64,000 nucleotides of DNA from Variovorax brevis (GTDB lineage Bacteria; Pseudomonadota; Gammaproteobacteria; Burkholderiales; Burkholderiaceae_C), in the NCBI RefSeq assembly GCF_030317105.1, contig NZ_JASZYG010000003.1, forward strand, positions 248,001 through 312,000, written 5' to 3'. Below the pieces are notes generated by a model. The model did not search any database. It was not told the origin of the DNA and worked only from the letters and a program-made list of their open reading frames with translations. This document shows, piece by piece, positions 47,293 through 56,331 of this stretch (the first letter of the stretch is position 1; each line of letters starts with the position of its first letter). A program made the position numbers and the translations under genes.

Positions 47293-48015
47293 CTACTTGA
47301 GCTGGACCGAGCCCGAGACGTTGACGACGACGTTCGTCTTGCCGGGCTCGACCGGCACGGGCGCGTCGGCCGCCATGGAGGTCTTGGCCTGCATGGCCAT
47401 CATGCGCGGCTGGATCGGCCCTCCCTGGTTGGAGTTGACCGAGATCTCGCGCAGGCCATAGCTGCCGAAACCGAAGCCCTTGGCCAGCTCGCCCGCCTTC
47501 TGCTTGAAGGCTTCGATGGCGATGTTCTGCGCCTCCACTTCCGATTTGGCGCGCTGCTCGCGGCTCAGACCGTAGCCGATGTTGCCGACGTTCAGGGTGG
47601 TGATGCGCCCCGCCGTCTGCGCCACGCGCGGAAAGTCCCGCCCTTCGAGGACCAGCTCCGCCGTGCCCTGCCAGCCACTCATCTTGCCGTCGCGCGTGTA
47701 GCGCGGATTGAGGCTGAAGTTACCCGTGTGAACATCCATCTGGCCGGGCTGCGCGCTCTTGCGGGCCTCGGTGAGCGCCGCGTCCATGGCCGTCTTCAAC
47801 TGGGTCTGCACGACGGAGGCATCGGCACCGTCGCGCGTGGCGACGAGGGTCATGCTCAACAGGTCCTGCTGCACCTCGACGGTGCCGCTGGCCGACAGCT
47901 GCAGGACGTTTTGGGGAGGGGTCCAGCCGGGGGCGACTTGCGCCACGGCCTGGGCGCCAGACAGGAAGGCCGCGCCAAAAGCGGCGCACAGTGCTACAGA
48001 TTTGATAGCTTTCAA
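47293..48015 (-). CDS. SIMPL domain-containing (DUF541) periplasmic protein
   Basis: From TTG 48015 a 240-residue exported protein: basic start (LKAIKS), hydrophobic core and AQAVAQV cleavage region, then a SIMPL domain (LQLSASGTVEVQQDLLSMTL, QTAGRITTLNVGNIGYGLS, ISVNSNQGG). E. coli YggE-like relatives are tied to oxidative-stress protection, but the biochemical role is unknown. The TTG start is chosen because it stands directly before the signal peptide with GTGGGAA upstream; longer frames to 48201 add residues unlike a leader. Convergent with bdhA. Confidence 0.82.
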   Translation of the reverse strand: MKAIKSVALCAAFGAAFLSGAQAVAQVAPGWTPPQNVLQLSASGTVEVQQDLLSMTLVATRDGADASVVQTQLKTAMDAALTEARKSAQPGQMDVHTGNFSLNPRYTRDGKMSGWQGTAELVLEGRDFPRVAQTAGRITTLNVGNIGYGLSREQRAKSEVEAQNIAIEAFKQKAGELAKGFGFGSYGLREISVNSNQGGPIQPRMMAMQAKTSMAADAPVPVEPGKTNVVVNVSGSVQLK

Positions 48016-48068
48016 AACAGCGAAATTCCCACGATGAAGTGATTCGGAAACGAGCGGCACCGGGCCGC

Positions 48069-48428
48069 TCAAGGAGTTTGGGTGCGCGGAAGCCCCACGT
48101 CGCCCGTCGCCCGCACATTGTCGAGTGCCGGGCCACCGGACCTGCGCAAAGGTGCCTGGGAAGGCATGGTACGGGCCGACTGGGGCTGCTGCGAGGTCCA
48201 TTGCTGGCGCAATTGATCGCGCAACTGCGTGCGCTCGGCGGCCGTCAGGTGTCGCCCAGCCGCGGCGTCGGCGCGACGGATGTCGTCCTTCTGCGAAGCG
48301 CGATGCGCCTCGACGGCATCGCGCACGTCACTGCGAACCTGTTCGCTCACCGGTATCGGGCGCGGGGAAGCCGCCCATGACCACGGGGTGGCCAAAGCAA
48401 GCACAACGAGCGACAGCAAAATTCTCAT
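48069..48428 (-). CDS. Small exported protein, unknown function
   Basis: A 119-residue protein with a signal peptide (MRILLSLVVLALATPWSWAA). The mature part is hydrophilic, with a basic/acidic helix (HRASQKDDIRRADAA) and HLTAAERTQLRDQLRQQW, which looks like a helical hairpin resembling small periplasmic stress proteins, but I cannot name a family. It lies 53 bases upstream of the SIMPL gene on the same strand and may be co-transcribed. Confidence 0.7.
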   Translation of the reverse strand: MRILLSLVVLALATPWSWAASPRPIPVSEQVRSDVRDAVEAHRASQKDDIRRADAAAGRHLTAAERTQLRDQLRQQWTSQQPQSARTMPSQAPLRRSGGPALDNVRATGDVGLPRTQTP

Positions 48429-48582
48429 GAGGAGCACTTTGCCACCGGGGAGCGTCTGCCTGACGTCCATAGGGCGTGCAGCCGCAAGTTTTGTAACTTT
48501 GTGTCAACATAGGGCAAAAAGCGGCTAAGTGGTCCTTCACTGGCTTCAGAATTGGCGTTGTTACAAATTCAGTGTTGTCGCA

Positions 48583-49314
48583 ATGACTCAAACTCCAGCT
48601 CGCACCGACAAGATCGTCATCGTCGATGACGACGCACGCATTCGAGACCTGCTGCGGCGCTACCTGACGCAGGAAGGTTTCGAGGTGATCGTCGCGGAGG
48701 ACGGCAAGGCGCTCAACCGCATCTTGCTGCGCGACACGGTCGACCTGATCGTGCTCGACCTGATGATGCCCGGGGAAGACGGCTTGTCCGTCTGCCGACG
48801 GCTGCGGGCCGCCAACGACCGGACACCCATCATCATGCTGACGGCCAAGGGAGAGGACGTCGATCGCATCGTCGGGCTGGAAGTGGGCGCTGACGACTAC
48901 CTCGGCAAGCCCTTCAATCCGCGTGAGTTGCTGGCACGCGTGCACGCCGTGCTGCGTCGCCGCCCGCCGATGGAGGCGCCCGGTGCGCCGTCGACGGACA
49001 ACGAGACGGTCAACTTCGGCCCCTTCAGTTTCGACCTGGGCTCGCGCACCCTGCGCAAGGATGGCGAAGAGCTCTCCCTGACCACCGGCGAATTCGCGAT
49101 GCTCAAGGCGCTGGTGCGCCACCCGCGTCAGCCGCTGTCGCGCGAAAAGCTCGCCCAACTGGCGCGCGGGCGTGAATTCGAACCCTTCGACCGCAGCCTG
49201 GACGTGCAGATCTCCCGGCTGCGCAAGCTGGTCGAGTCCGACGCAGCGGCGCCCCGCTACATCCAGACCGTCTGGGGCGTGGGCTACGTGTTCGTGCCGG
49301 ACGGCACGACCTGA
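48583..49314 (+). CDS. ompR: OmpR-family response regulator
   Basis: A 243-residue two-component regulator. Receiver domain with IVDDD, phospho-Asp59 (IVLDLMMPGEDG), MLTAKGE and the Lys of YLGKPFNP; then a winged-helix output domain (LTTGEFAMLKALV, RSLDVQISRLRKLVE, YIQTVWGVGYVF). The sequence follows E. coli OmpR closely. ATG 48583 was taken; the frame is open 54 bases upstream. It is followed five bases later by its kinase gene. Targets cannot be read from this window. Confidence 0.92.
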   Translation: MTQTPARTDKIVIVDDDARIRDLLRRYLTQEGFEVIVAEDGKALNRILLRDTVDLIVLDLMMPGEDGLSVCRRLRAANDRTPIIMLTAKGEDVDRIVGLEVGADDYLGKPFNPRELLARVHAVLRRRPPMEAPGAPSTDNETVNFGPFSFDLGSRTLRKDGEELSLTTGEFAMLKALVRHPRQPLSREKLAQLARGREFEPFDRSLDVQISRLRKLVESDAAAPRYIQTVWGVGYVFVPDGTT

Positions 49315-49319
49315 GCCCC

Positions 49320-50804
49320 GTGGCCGCCAGCGGCCCCACCACGACGCAACCCAGTCCTCTTGCCGAGGACGGTTCGTCGGTCACAGTCGCGAGCCCGCTC
49401 GAGGGTGATCCGCCGACGCGGCGGCGGCGCCTCAAGCTCGGCCTGAGCCTGTTCTGGCGCACTTTCTTCCTGCTCGCCCTGCTGCTGGTGGGCAGCACCA
49501 TCGCGTGGCTGCAGACCTTCAGGCAGCTCGAATACGAACCGCGCGCCATCCAGACGGCGCACCAGATCGCGTCGCTGGTGAACCTCACGCGCGCGGCGCT
49601 GGTTTATTCGGACGCCATCACGCGCGTCTCGCTCATCAAGACGCTGGCCGACCAGGAAGGCGTGCGCATCGTGCCGCGCGAGCCGAACGACCGCTTCCTG
49701 CCCTATACGAGCGGCACGCTCGACCAGCGCGTGACCGAAGAGCTCACGCAGCGCCTGGGCGTCGGCACCACAGTGGCCAGCCGCGTCAACGACGAGCCGG
49801 GCCTGTGGATTGGTTTCGCCATCGAGAGTGACAACTATTGGCTGCTGCTGGATCCGACCCGCTTCACGCGCGTGGGCAGTCGCACCTGGCTCATCTGGCT
49901 GGTGACGGCGATGGCGATGTCGCTGGCTGGCGCGGCGCTGATCACGCGCTTCATCAACCGTCCGCTGAGCCAACTGTCGCGTGCAGCACGGCAGGTGCGC
50001 GAAGGCGAATACGAGGCGCACCGGCTGGACGAAGGCGCACGCACGAGTGAAATCCGCGCGGTGAACATCGGCTTCAACCGCATGGCCGACCAGCTCGCCA
50101 AGATCGAGCAGGACCGCGCCATCATGCTGGCCGGCATCTCGCACGACTTGCGCACACCGCTCGCGCGCCTGCGGCTGGAAACCGAAATGAGCGTGACCGA
50201 CGAGGACGCGCGGGCGCACATGGCGGCCGACATCACGCAGCTGGACGCCATCATCGACAAGTTCCTCGACTACGCGCGCCCCGACCATGTGGACTTCCGC
50301 CCGGTGCTGCTGCGCGACGTCATCGACGCCTGCACCTACGCGGTGGAAGACCACGAGGACGTCAAGATCACCGTCGAAGTGCCGCCGGAGTTGCGTGTGA
50401 TGGCCGACGAGGTGGAGCTGATCCGGGTGATCTCGAACCTGCTTGAAAACGGACGGCGCTACGGCAAGACGCCCGGCACCGACGTGGCGCGCATCACCAT
50501 CCAGGCGCAGGCGCACAACGATGCGGTGCTCATCAAGGTGCGCGACCACGGCGCCGGCGTGGCGCCCGCCATGCTCTCGCAGCTCACCAAACCGTTTTTC
50601 CGTGGCGACACGGCGCGCACGTCGGCGGCCGGCGCGGGCTTGGGCCTGTCGATCGTGGCGAAGAACATCGACCGCATGGGCGGCACCTTTGCGCTGACCA
50701 GCACGCCGGGCCGCGGGCTGGCGGCGCACATCCGTTTGCCACGCGCCGCGTCGATCCGGCCCGCCGCCACGGCGACCACCACCACTCCCGCTTCGACGAC
50801 CTGA
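49320..50804 (+). CDS. envZ: EnvZ-like sensor histidine kinase
   Basis: A 494-residue inner-membrane kinase, partner of the OmpR-like regulator. Two transmembrane helices (TFFLLALLLVGSTIAWL, and WLIWLVTAMAMSLAGAALI) bracket a periplasmic domain of about 110 residues. A HAMP (FINRPLSQLSRAARQVREGEY), HisKA with His275 (GISHDLRTPLARLRL) and HATPase (NLLENGRRYG, DHGAGVAP, GAGLGLSIV) follow. The C-terminal tail is Thr/Ala-rich. It starts at GTG 49320. EnvZ-type kinases respond to osmolarity in enterics; that signal is inferred here. Confidence 0.9.
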   Translation: MAASGPTTTQPSPLAEDGSSVTVASPLEGDPPTRRRRLKLGLSLFWRTFFLLALLLVGSTIAWLQTFRQLEYEPRAIQTAHQIASLVNLTRAALVYSDAITRVSLIKTLADQEGVRIVPREPNDRFLPYTSGTLDQRVTEELTQRLGVGTTVASRVNDEPGLWIGFAIESDNYWLLLDPTRFTRVGSRTWLIWLVTAMAMSLAGAALITRFINRPLSQLSRAARQVREGEYEAHRLDEGARTSEIRAVNIGFNRMADQLAKIEQDRAIMLAGISHDLRTPLARLRLETEMSVTDEDARAHMAADITQLDAIIDKFLDYARPDHVDFRPVLLRDVIDACTYAVEDHEDVKITVEVPPELRVMADEVELIRVISNLLENGRRYGKTPGTDVARITIQAQAHNDAVLIKVRDHGAGVAPAMLSQLTKPFFRGDTARTSAAGAGLGLSIVAKNIDRMGGTFALTSTPGRGLAAHIRLPRAASIRPAATATTTTPASTT

Positions 50805-50819
50805 TCGGCCGCGCGCGCT

Positions 50820-51305
50820 TCAGCGGTGCAGCAGCACGACAGCGCGCGCTTCCATCGCACGGCCCTCACCCACCGGGCCCAGCTTCTCGGCCGTCTTGGC
50901 CTTGACGTTGACGCAGCCCACATCGATCTGCAGCCCCTGCGCGATGCGCACCCGCATGATTTCGATGTGCGGCGCCAGTCTGGGCGCCTGCGCAATGACG
51001 GTGCTGTCGACATTGCCGATCTGCCAACCCGCTTCGCGCACGCGCCGCGCCGCCTCGGCCAGCAACACCATCGAATCAGCGCCCTTGAATTGGGGGTCAG
51101 AATCCGAAAAGTGACGGCCGATGTCACCCAATGCAGCTGCGCCGAACAGGGCATCGGTGATGGCGTGGAGCAGCGCATCCGCGTCGGAATGTCCCAACAG
51201 GCCAGCGGCGTGGGGAATCTCGACGCCACCGAGCATCAGTTTCCTGCCGGCCACGAGTTGGTGGACGTCCCAGCCTTCGCCGACGCGAATGTCGAATCCG
51301 CTCAT
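50820..51305 (-). CDS. ispF: 2-C-methyl-D-erythritol 2,4-cyclodiphosphate synthase
   Basis: MEP-pathway isoprenoid enzyme of 161 residues. The zinc-binding GWDVHQL near residue 12 and [21 protein letters not shown] are intact, as is the [13 protein letters not shown] substrate loop. Its ATG overlaps the ispD stop by four bases (ATGA), so the two are translationally coupled. Convergent with envZ, 15 bases away. Confidence 0.96.
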   Translation of the reverse strand: MSGFDIRVGEGWDVHQLVAGRKLMLGGVEIPHAAGLLGHSDADALLHAITDALFGAAALGDIGRHFSDSDPQFKGADSMVLLAEAARRVREAGWQIGNVDSTVIAQAPRLAPHIEIMRVRIAQGLQIDVGCVNVKAKTAEKLGPVGEGRAMEARAVVLLHR

Positions 51306-52030
51306 GCGGTGCTCCTGCGGCTGCGCAACACGGCGTCGGCCAAAGCGAAGTCTTCCGGAAAAGTAACCTTGAAGTTCTGTGCGCTACCAGCGACCAGCAG
51401 CGGCGCGAGCCCGATGGCCTCGATGGCGCTGGCTTCGTCGGTGACCGAATCGCCGGCGCGCTCCAGCGCCTCCAGAAGGATGCCGATACGGAACATCTGC
51501 GGCGTCTGCGCGAGCCACTTGTCGGCGCGCGCCAGCGTCGCGGAGACCCGGCCATCCGGCGAAGCGACCTTCAGGGTGTCGGCCATGCGGTGCGCCAGCA
51601 GGCCGCCGACGGCGTCGTGCTCGCAGGCGGCGATCAGCGCTTCGATCTGCGTCGGCGCGATCAGGCAGCGTGCGGCGTCGTGCACCAGCACCCAGTCGTG
51701 CGCATGGGCGCCCTGCTGGCGCAGCGCAACGAGGCCGTTGCGAACGGTGGCGGCCCGGGTCGCGCCGCCCACCTGCAAGAGGCGCTCGCCCTTTCCGGGA
51801 AAAGATGGCAAGGCGGCGCCGATGTCGCGGTCTTCGGGCGACACCACCAGTGCGATGGCGGCAAAGCGGTCGCCCAGTGCGCGGAAGGCTTCCAGCGTGT
51901 GGGCCACCATCGGTTTGCCCGCGAGCTTGCGGTATTGCTTTGGACCGTTGGCACCGGCGCGGCTGCCGCTGCCCGCGCAGGGAATCAGTGCATAAACATG
52001 AGAGGCGTGTGATGTGTGCATGGGCGGCAT
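51302..52030 (-). CDS. ispD: 2-C-methyl-D-erythritol 4-phosphate cytidylyltransferase
   Basis: MEP-pathway enzyme that activates methylerythritol phosphate with CTP; 242 residues. The nucleotide-binding loop [38 protein letters not shown] and TDEASAIEA are visible. Of several in-frame ATGs (52069, 52030, 52021), 52030 or 52021 give a normal length; the longer frame crosses the mfd promoter region. Downstream ispF overlaps by four bases. Divergent from mfd. Confidence 0.94.
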   Translation of the reverse strand: MPPMHTSHASHVYALIPCAGSGSRAGANGPKQYRKLAGKPMVAHTLEAFRALGDRFAAIALVVSPEDRDIGAALPSFPGKGERLLQVGGATRAATVRNGLVALRQQGAHAHDWVLVHDAARCLIAPTQIEALIAACEHDAVGGLLAHRMADTLKVASPDGRVSATLARADKWLAQTPQMFRIGILLEALERAGDSVTDEASAIEAIGLAPLLVAGSAQNFKVTFPEDFALADAVLRSRRSTA

Positions 52031-52065
52031 GGATTGTTGGCCCATTCTAGAATCGAGTCCTTTGC

Positions 52066-52118
52066 ACACCCCGCGAGCCTTCTCGCGGGGTGTTCTGCAT
52101 TGCTGTTCGCCCCGCGAG
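52066..52118 (+). promoter_or_regulatory. mfd leader with two competing hairpins
   Basis: Downstream of a possible -10 TAGAAT (52048-52053), a perfect 12-bp hairpin ACACCCCGCGAG / CTCGCGGGGTGT (52066-52077, 52082-52093) forms. The same CCCCGCGAG recurs at 52110-52118 and could pair instead with the middle segment (52082-52090). This is an attenuator-like layout 40 bases before the mfd ATG. No T-tract follows. Confidence 0.45.
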
Positions 52119-52157
52119 TCGCCTCACGGGACGTTCTTGCGTCGTTTCAGGCAAGCC

Positions 52158-55100
52158 ATGGATCTTCCCCAACTCACCGCCGGCAAGCGTTTCACGCTGC
52201 CCCGGCCGCCCCTGTCGGCCGATGCCCTGCTCATTGCACGGCTGGCCCAACGCGAAAAGGCCGCGGGCCGCGCGACCGCCATCTTCACCGCCGATGCGAA
52301 CGATGCGCAGCGGCTCATCGACGAGATCGTGTTCTTTGCGCCGGACGTGCGCTGCGCCCTGTTTCCGGATTGGGAGACGCTGCCCTACGACAGCTTCTCG
52401 CCGCACCAGGACCTGATCAGCGAACGGCTGGCCACGCTGTGGCGCATCAGCCAGCGCGAGGCCGACCTGGTGATCGTTCCTGCGACGACGGCGTTGTATC
52501 GCCTTGCGCCGCCCGCATTCCTGGCCGGCTACACCTTCCACTTCAAGACGAAGCAAAAGCTCGAAGAGTCGAAGCTGAAGGCCCAACTGACGCTGGCCGG
52601 CTACAGCCACGTCACGCAGGTGGTAAGCCCGGGTGAATACGCGGTGCGCGGCGGGTTGATCGACCTCTTTCCGATGGGCTCGCTGGTGCCTTACCGGGTC
52701 GATTTGTTCGACGACGAGATCGATTCGATCCGTACCTTCGACCCCGATTCACAGCGCAGTCTCTATCCCGTGCCCGAAGTGCGCCTGCTGCCGGGCCGCG
52801 AGTTCCCGATGGACGACGACGCCCGCGCGCGCTTCCGGCATCGCTGGCGTGAGCTGCTGGAAGGCGATCCGACCAAGAGCCGCATCTACAAGGACATGGG
52901 CAACGGCGTCGCCACGGCCGGTATCGAGTACTACCTGCCGCTGTTCTTCGATGAAACGTCGACGGTGTTCGACTACCTGGGCGCCGAGGCGACGGTGGTG
53001 CTGCATGGCGACCTGGAGCCGGCGTTCCAGCATTTCTGGCAGGACACGAATGAGCGTTTCCGGCTGGTGCGCGGCGACCCCGAGCGGCCCGCGCTGCCGC
53101 CGGAAGCCCTGTTCCTGAACGCCGAACAGTTCTACACCCGCGCCAAGGCGCATGCGCAACTGGCGATTCGCGGTACGGCCGAGGCCGGTGCGCCCTATGC
53201 CGAGTTCGACGCCCTGCCCGAACTTGCGGTGGTGCGCGGCGCAGAAGATCCGCTCACGCGTTTGAAGGCGCATCTCGCATCGACCACGCATCGCGTGTTG
53301 ATGATTGCCGAGAGCGATGGCCGTCGCGAGAGCCTGCTCGATTTCCTGCGCGCCAGCGGCGTCAGCCCGCCCGCCTTCGACACGCTCGCGGAGTTCGAAG
53401 CATCGGACGACGAGAAGATCGGCATCGCGACTGCGGCGCTGGCGGCAGGCTTTGCGTGGCGCGAACAGGCCATCGACTTCGTCACCGAGACCGAACTCTT
53501 CGCCACAGCGCCCAGCACGCGCCGGCGCAACCGCAAGCAGGAACAGGTCAGCGATGTCGAAGCGCTCATCAAGGACCTGTCGGAGCTGAACCTGGGCGAC
53601 CCGGTCGTGCACACGGCGCATGGCATCGGGCGCTATCGCGGACTGGTCAACATGGACCTGGGCCAGGGCGTCGATGCCGAAGGCAAGCCGCTGCTGCAGG
53701 AGTTCCTGCATCTTGAATATGCGGACAAGGCCACGCTGTATGTGCCGGTGAGCCAGTTGCACCTCATCAGCCGCTACACCGGCGTGTCGGCCGACGAGGC
53801 ACCGCTGCACAAGCTCGGCTCGGGGCAATGGGAGAAGGCCAAGCGCAAGGCCGCCGAACAGGTGCGCGATTCCGCTGCGGAGTTGCTCAACATCTATGCC
53901 CGTCGCGCGGCGCGCGAAGGCCATGCCTTCCGTTTTGCGGCACAGGACTACGAGACCTTCGCGAACGACTTCGGCTTCCAGGAAACGGCCGACCAGCAAG
54001 GTGCGATCCACGCCGTCATCCAGGACATGATCTCGCCTCGCCCGATGGATCGCCTCGTTTGCGGCGACGTGGGCTTCGGCAAGACCGAAGTGGCGTTGCG
54101 CGCCGCATTCGTCGCCGTCACGGGCGGCAAGCAGGTTGCGTTCCTGGCGCCGACGACGCTGCTGGCAGAGCAGCATTTCCAGACGCTGGTCGACCGCTTC
54201 GGCAAGTGGCCGGTGAAGGTGGCGGAGATGAGCCGTTTCCGATCGACCAAGGAAATCAACGCCGCGGCCAAGGGCCTGGCGGATGGAACGGTCGACATCG
54301 TGGTCGGCACGCACAAGCTGCTGAGCGAGAGCGTGAAGTTCAAGAACCTCGGCCTGCTCATCATCGACGAGGAGCATCGATTCGGCGTGCGCCACAAGGA
54401 AGCCATGAAAGCCATGCGCGCCGAGGTCGACGTGCTCACGCTGACGGCCACGCCGATTCCGCGCACGCTCGGCATGGCGCTGGAAGGCCTGCGCGATTTG
54501 AGCGTGATCGCGACCGCGCCGCAGCGGCGGCTGGCCATCAAGACTTTCGTGCGCACCGAAGGCAACGGCGTGATCCGTGAAGCGGTGCTGCGCGAACTCA
54601 AGCGCGGCGGTCAGGTGTACTTCCTGCACAACGAGGTCGAGACCATCGAGAACCGTCGCCAGAAGCTGGAAGAAATCCTGCCCGAGGCGCGCATCGCCGT
54701 CGCGCACGGACAGATGCCGGAGCGCGAACTGGAACGCGTGATGCGCGACTTCGTGGCGCAGCGCTACAACATCCTCTTGTGCTCGACCATCATCGAGACG
54801 GGCATCGACGTGCCGACGGCCAACACCATCGTGATGAGCCGCGCCGACAAGTTCGGCCTGGCGCAGTTGCATCAATTGCGTGGCCGCGTCGGTCGCAGCC
54901 ACCACCAAGCCTATGCATACCTGATGGTGCCGGACCTCGAAGGCCTCACCAAGCAGGCCTCGCAGCGTCTCGATGCCATCCAGCAGATGGAAGAACTCGG
55001 CTCGGGCTTCTACCTCGCGATGCACGACCTGGAGATTCGCGGCACCGGCGAAGTGCTCGGCGAAAACCAGAGCGGCAACATGATGGAGATCGGCTTCCAG

Positions 55101-55637
55101 CTCTACAACGAGATGCTGTCGGAAGCCGTGCGCTCGCTCAAGGCGGGCAAGGAGCCGGACCTCCTCTCGCCGCTGTCCGTCACGACCGAAATCAACCTGC
55201 ACGCGCCCGCCCTGCTGCCCGACGACTATTGCGGCGACGTGCACCTGCGCCTGTCGTTCTACAAGAAGCTCGCGACCGCCAAGACGCCCGACCAGATCGA
55301 CTCGCTGCTGGAAGAAATCGTGGACCGCTTCGGCAAGCTGCCCACGCAGGCGCAAACGCTCATCGACGTCCACCGCCTGCGCGTGCTGGCGCGACCCTAC
55401 GGCGTGACCAAAGTCGATGCGGCGCCCGGCGTGATCAACATCACCTTCCGCAAGGACCCGCCGGTCGAGGCGATGAACATCATCAACCTGATCCAGAAGA
55501 ACAAGCACATCAAGCTGGCCGGCAACGAAAAGCTGCGCATCGAGCGCGAGTTGAAGGAGCCAAAGGACCGGGCGCAGATGGTGCGGGACGTGTTGCGCAG
55601 CCTTGGGCAACCCAAAGTGGCAGAAGCCGCCGTATAA
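52158..55637 (+). CDS. mfd: Transcription-repair coupling factor Mfd
   Basis: DNA translocase that removes stalled RNA polymerase and recruits UvrA; 1,159 residues, the family length. An N-terminal UvrB-like part (LFPDWETLPYDSFSPHQDLISERL) is followed by the polymerase-interacting domain (GDPVVHTAHGIGRYRGL), RecG-like helicase motifs with Walker A CGDVGFGKTEVALRA and DEEHRFGVRHKE, then QLRGRVGRSHHQAYAYL and the C-terminal TRCF domain. ATG 52158 is the standard start. Its stop codon lies within the palindromic operator of the vapBC genes. Confidence 0.97.
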   Translation: MDLPQLTAGKRFTLPRPPLSADALLIARLAQREKAAGRATAIFTADANDAQRLIDEIVFFAPDVRCALFPDWETLPYDSFSPHQDLISERLATLWRISQREADLVIVPATTALYRLAPPAFLAGYTFHFKTKQKLEESKLKAQLTLAGYSHVTQVVSPGEYAVRGGLIDLFPMGSLVPYRVDLFDDEIDSIRTFDPDSQRSLYPVPEVRLLPGREFPMDDDARARFRHRWRELLEGDPTKSRIYKDMGNGVATAGIEYYLPLFFDETSTVFDYLGAEATVVLHGDLEPAFQHFWQDTNERFRLVRGDPERPALPPEALFLNAEQFYTRAKAHAQLAIRGTAEAGAPYAEFDALPELAVVRGAEDPLTRLKAHLASTTHRVLMIAESDGRRESLLDFLRASGVSPPAFDTLAEFEASDDEKIGIATAALAAGFAWREQAIDFVTETELFATAPSTRRRNRKQEQVSDVEALIKDLSELNLGDPVVHTAHGIGRYRGLVNMDLGQGVDAEGKPLLQEFLHLEYADKATLYVPVSQLHLISRYTGVSADEAPLHKLGSGQWEKAKRKAAEQVRDSAAELLNIYARRAAREGHAFRFAAQDYETFANDFGFQETADQQGAIHAVIQDMISPRPMDRLVCGDVGFGKTEVALRAAFVAVTGGKQVAFLAPTTLLAEQHFQTLVDRFGKWPVKVAEMSRFRSTKEINAAAKGLADGTVDIVVGTHKLLSESVKFKNLGLLIIDEEHRFGVRHKEAMKAMRAEVDVLTLTATPIPRTLGMALEGLRDLSVIATAPQRRLAIKTFVRTEGNGVIREAVLRELKRGGQVYFLHNEVETIENRRQKLEEILPEARIAVAHGQMPERELERVMRDFVAQRYNILLCSTIIETGIDVPTANTIVMSRADKFGLAQLHQLRGRVGRSHHQAYAYLMVPDLEGLTKQASQRLDAIQQMEELGSGFYLAMHDLEIRGTGEVLGENQSGNMMEIGFQLYNEMLSEAVRSLKAGKEPDLLSPLSVTTEINLHAPALLPDDYCGDVHLRLSFYKKLATAKTPDQIDSLLEEIVDRFGKLPTQAQTLIDVHRLRVLARPYGVTKVDAAPGVINITFRKDPPVEAMNIINLIQKNKHIKLAGNEKLRIERELKEPKDRAQMVRDVLRSLGQPKVAEAAV

Positions 55638-55657
55638 GTGCCAACCACTTATATAAT
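55633..55657 (+). promoter_or_regulatory. Palindromic operator and -10 of the vapBC promoter
   Basis: Perfect inverted repeat TATAAGTG (55633-55640) / CACTTATA (55646-55653) with a 5-base spacer, overlapping the mfd stop codon on one side and a TATAAT -10 (55652-55657) on the other. The ATG of the antitoxin is 30 bases downstream. Toxin-antitoxin complexes typically bind such sites to repress their own operon. The -35 is not clear. Confidence 0.6.
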
Positions 55658-55687
55658 TGCCGGTGTAATTTTTCAAGGAGGCCCGTC

Positions 55688-55936
55688 ATGTCCCAGGTCA
55701 CCATTTACCTCGATGACGAAACAGAGAAAGCCGCACGCGAAGCTGCCAGTGCGGCCCGGCTGTCGCTGAGCCGCTGGTTCGCACAATTTGCCGAACGGGA
55801 ACGGGACAGGAAGCGCTCCGACTGGTCCGCTTTTTTTGCGAAGGTGGATGAGCACAAGGCGTTGTGGGCCGAATTTCCGCTCACCGAAGACATGCATCGC
55901 GACCTGCCACCGGACACGCCGCGCGAGACTTGGTGA
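55688..55936 (+). CDS. vapB: Antitoxin, ribbon-helix-helix type (VapB-like)
   Basis: An 82-residue protein. The N-terminal ribbon-helix-helix motif (VTIYLDDETEKAAREAASAARLS) binds DNA as a dimer. The C-terminal part, with Trp/Phe residues (WSAFFAKVDEHKALWAEF), is likely the segment that wraps the toxin. The ribosome site AAGGAGG is strong. The stop overlaps the toxin start as TGATG. Found between mfd and serB. Confidence 0.85.
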   Translation: MSQVTIYLDDETEKAAREAASAARLSLSRWFAQFAERERDRKRSDWSAFFAKVDEHKALWAEFPLTEDMHRDLPPDTPRETW

Positions 55937-56331
55937 TGTATCTGTTGGACACCAATACGCTCATCTACGCGTTTCGCCAAGCCGGAAGGGTGCGAGAACG
56001 CATGGCGACGCAGGCCGAGGCAACGCTGAATTTGTGCACCGTCAATCTTTTCGAGTTCGAGTACGGCTTTGCAAAGTCCGCGGACGCCTCCGTTCAGCGC
56101 GGCCTGCTGGATGATCTGACCTCGCGCGTGAACGTGCTGGACTTCGACAGCGCCAGCGCGCGTCTTGCCGGGCGCATCAAGGCGTACTTGCAAAAGGCAG
56201 GAACGCCGATAGGTCCCTATGACCTGTTGATCGCCGCAACCGCCCTGTCCCGCAATTTGATCGTCGTTACCCGCAATGAGCGCGAGTTCGCGCGTGTGCC
56301 GGGGCTTCGTGTTGAAAACTGGTACGACTGA
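55936..56331 (+). CDS. vapC: Toxin, PIN-domain ribonuclease (VapC)
   Basis: A 131-residue PIN-domain endoribonuclease toxin. Acidic metal-binding residues are Asp5 (LLDTNTLIY), Glu40 or Glu42 (NLFEFEYG) and Asp96 (IGPYDLLIAA); the TRNEREFARVPGLRVENW end is typical VapC. VapC toxins cleave tRNA or rRNA; the target here is unknown. It overlaps vapB by one base and, at its other end, serB by one base (TGATG). All catalytic residues are kept, so it should be active. Confidence 0.92.
   Translation: MYLLDTNTLIYAFRQAGRVRERMATQAEATLNLCTVNLFEFEYGFAKSADASVQRGLLDDLTSRVNVLDFDSASARLAGRIKAYLQKAGTPIGPYDLLIAATALSRNLIVVTRNEREFARVPGLRVENWYD

Noticed and set aside
47990..48020. Sequence around the SIMPL start resembling AT-rich TTGATAGC-type repeats seen between genes in this family
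   Set aside because: It encodes the start of a convincing signal peptide here, and a single short match is not enough to call a repeat.
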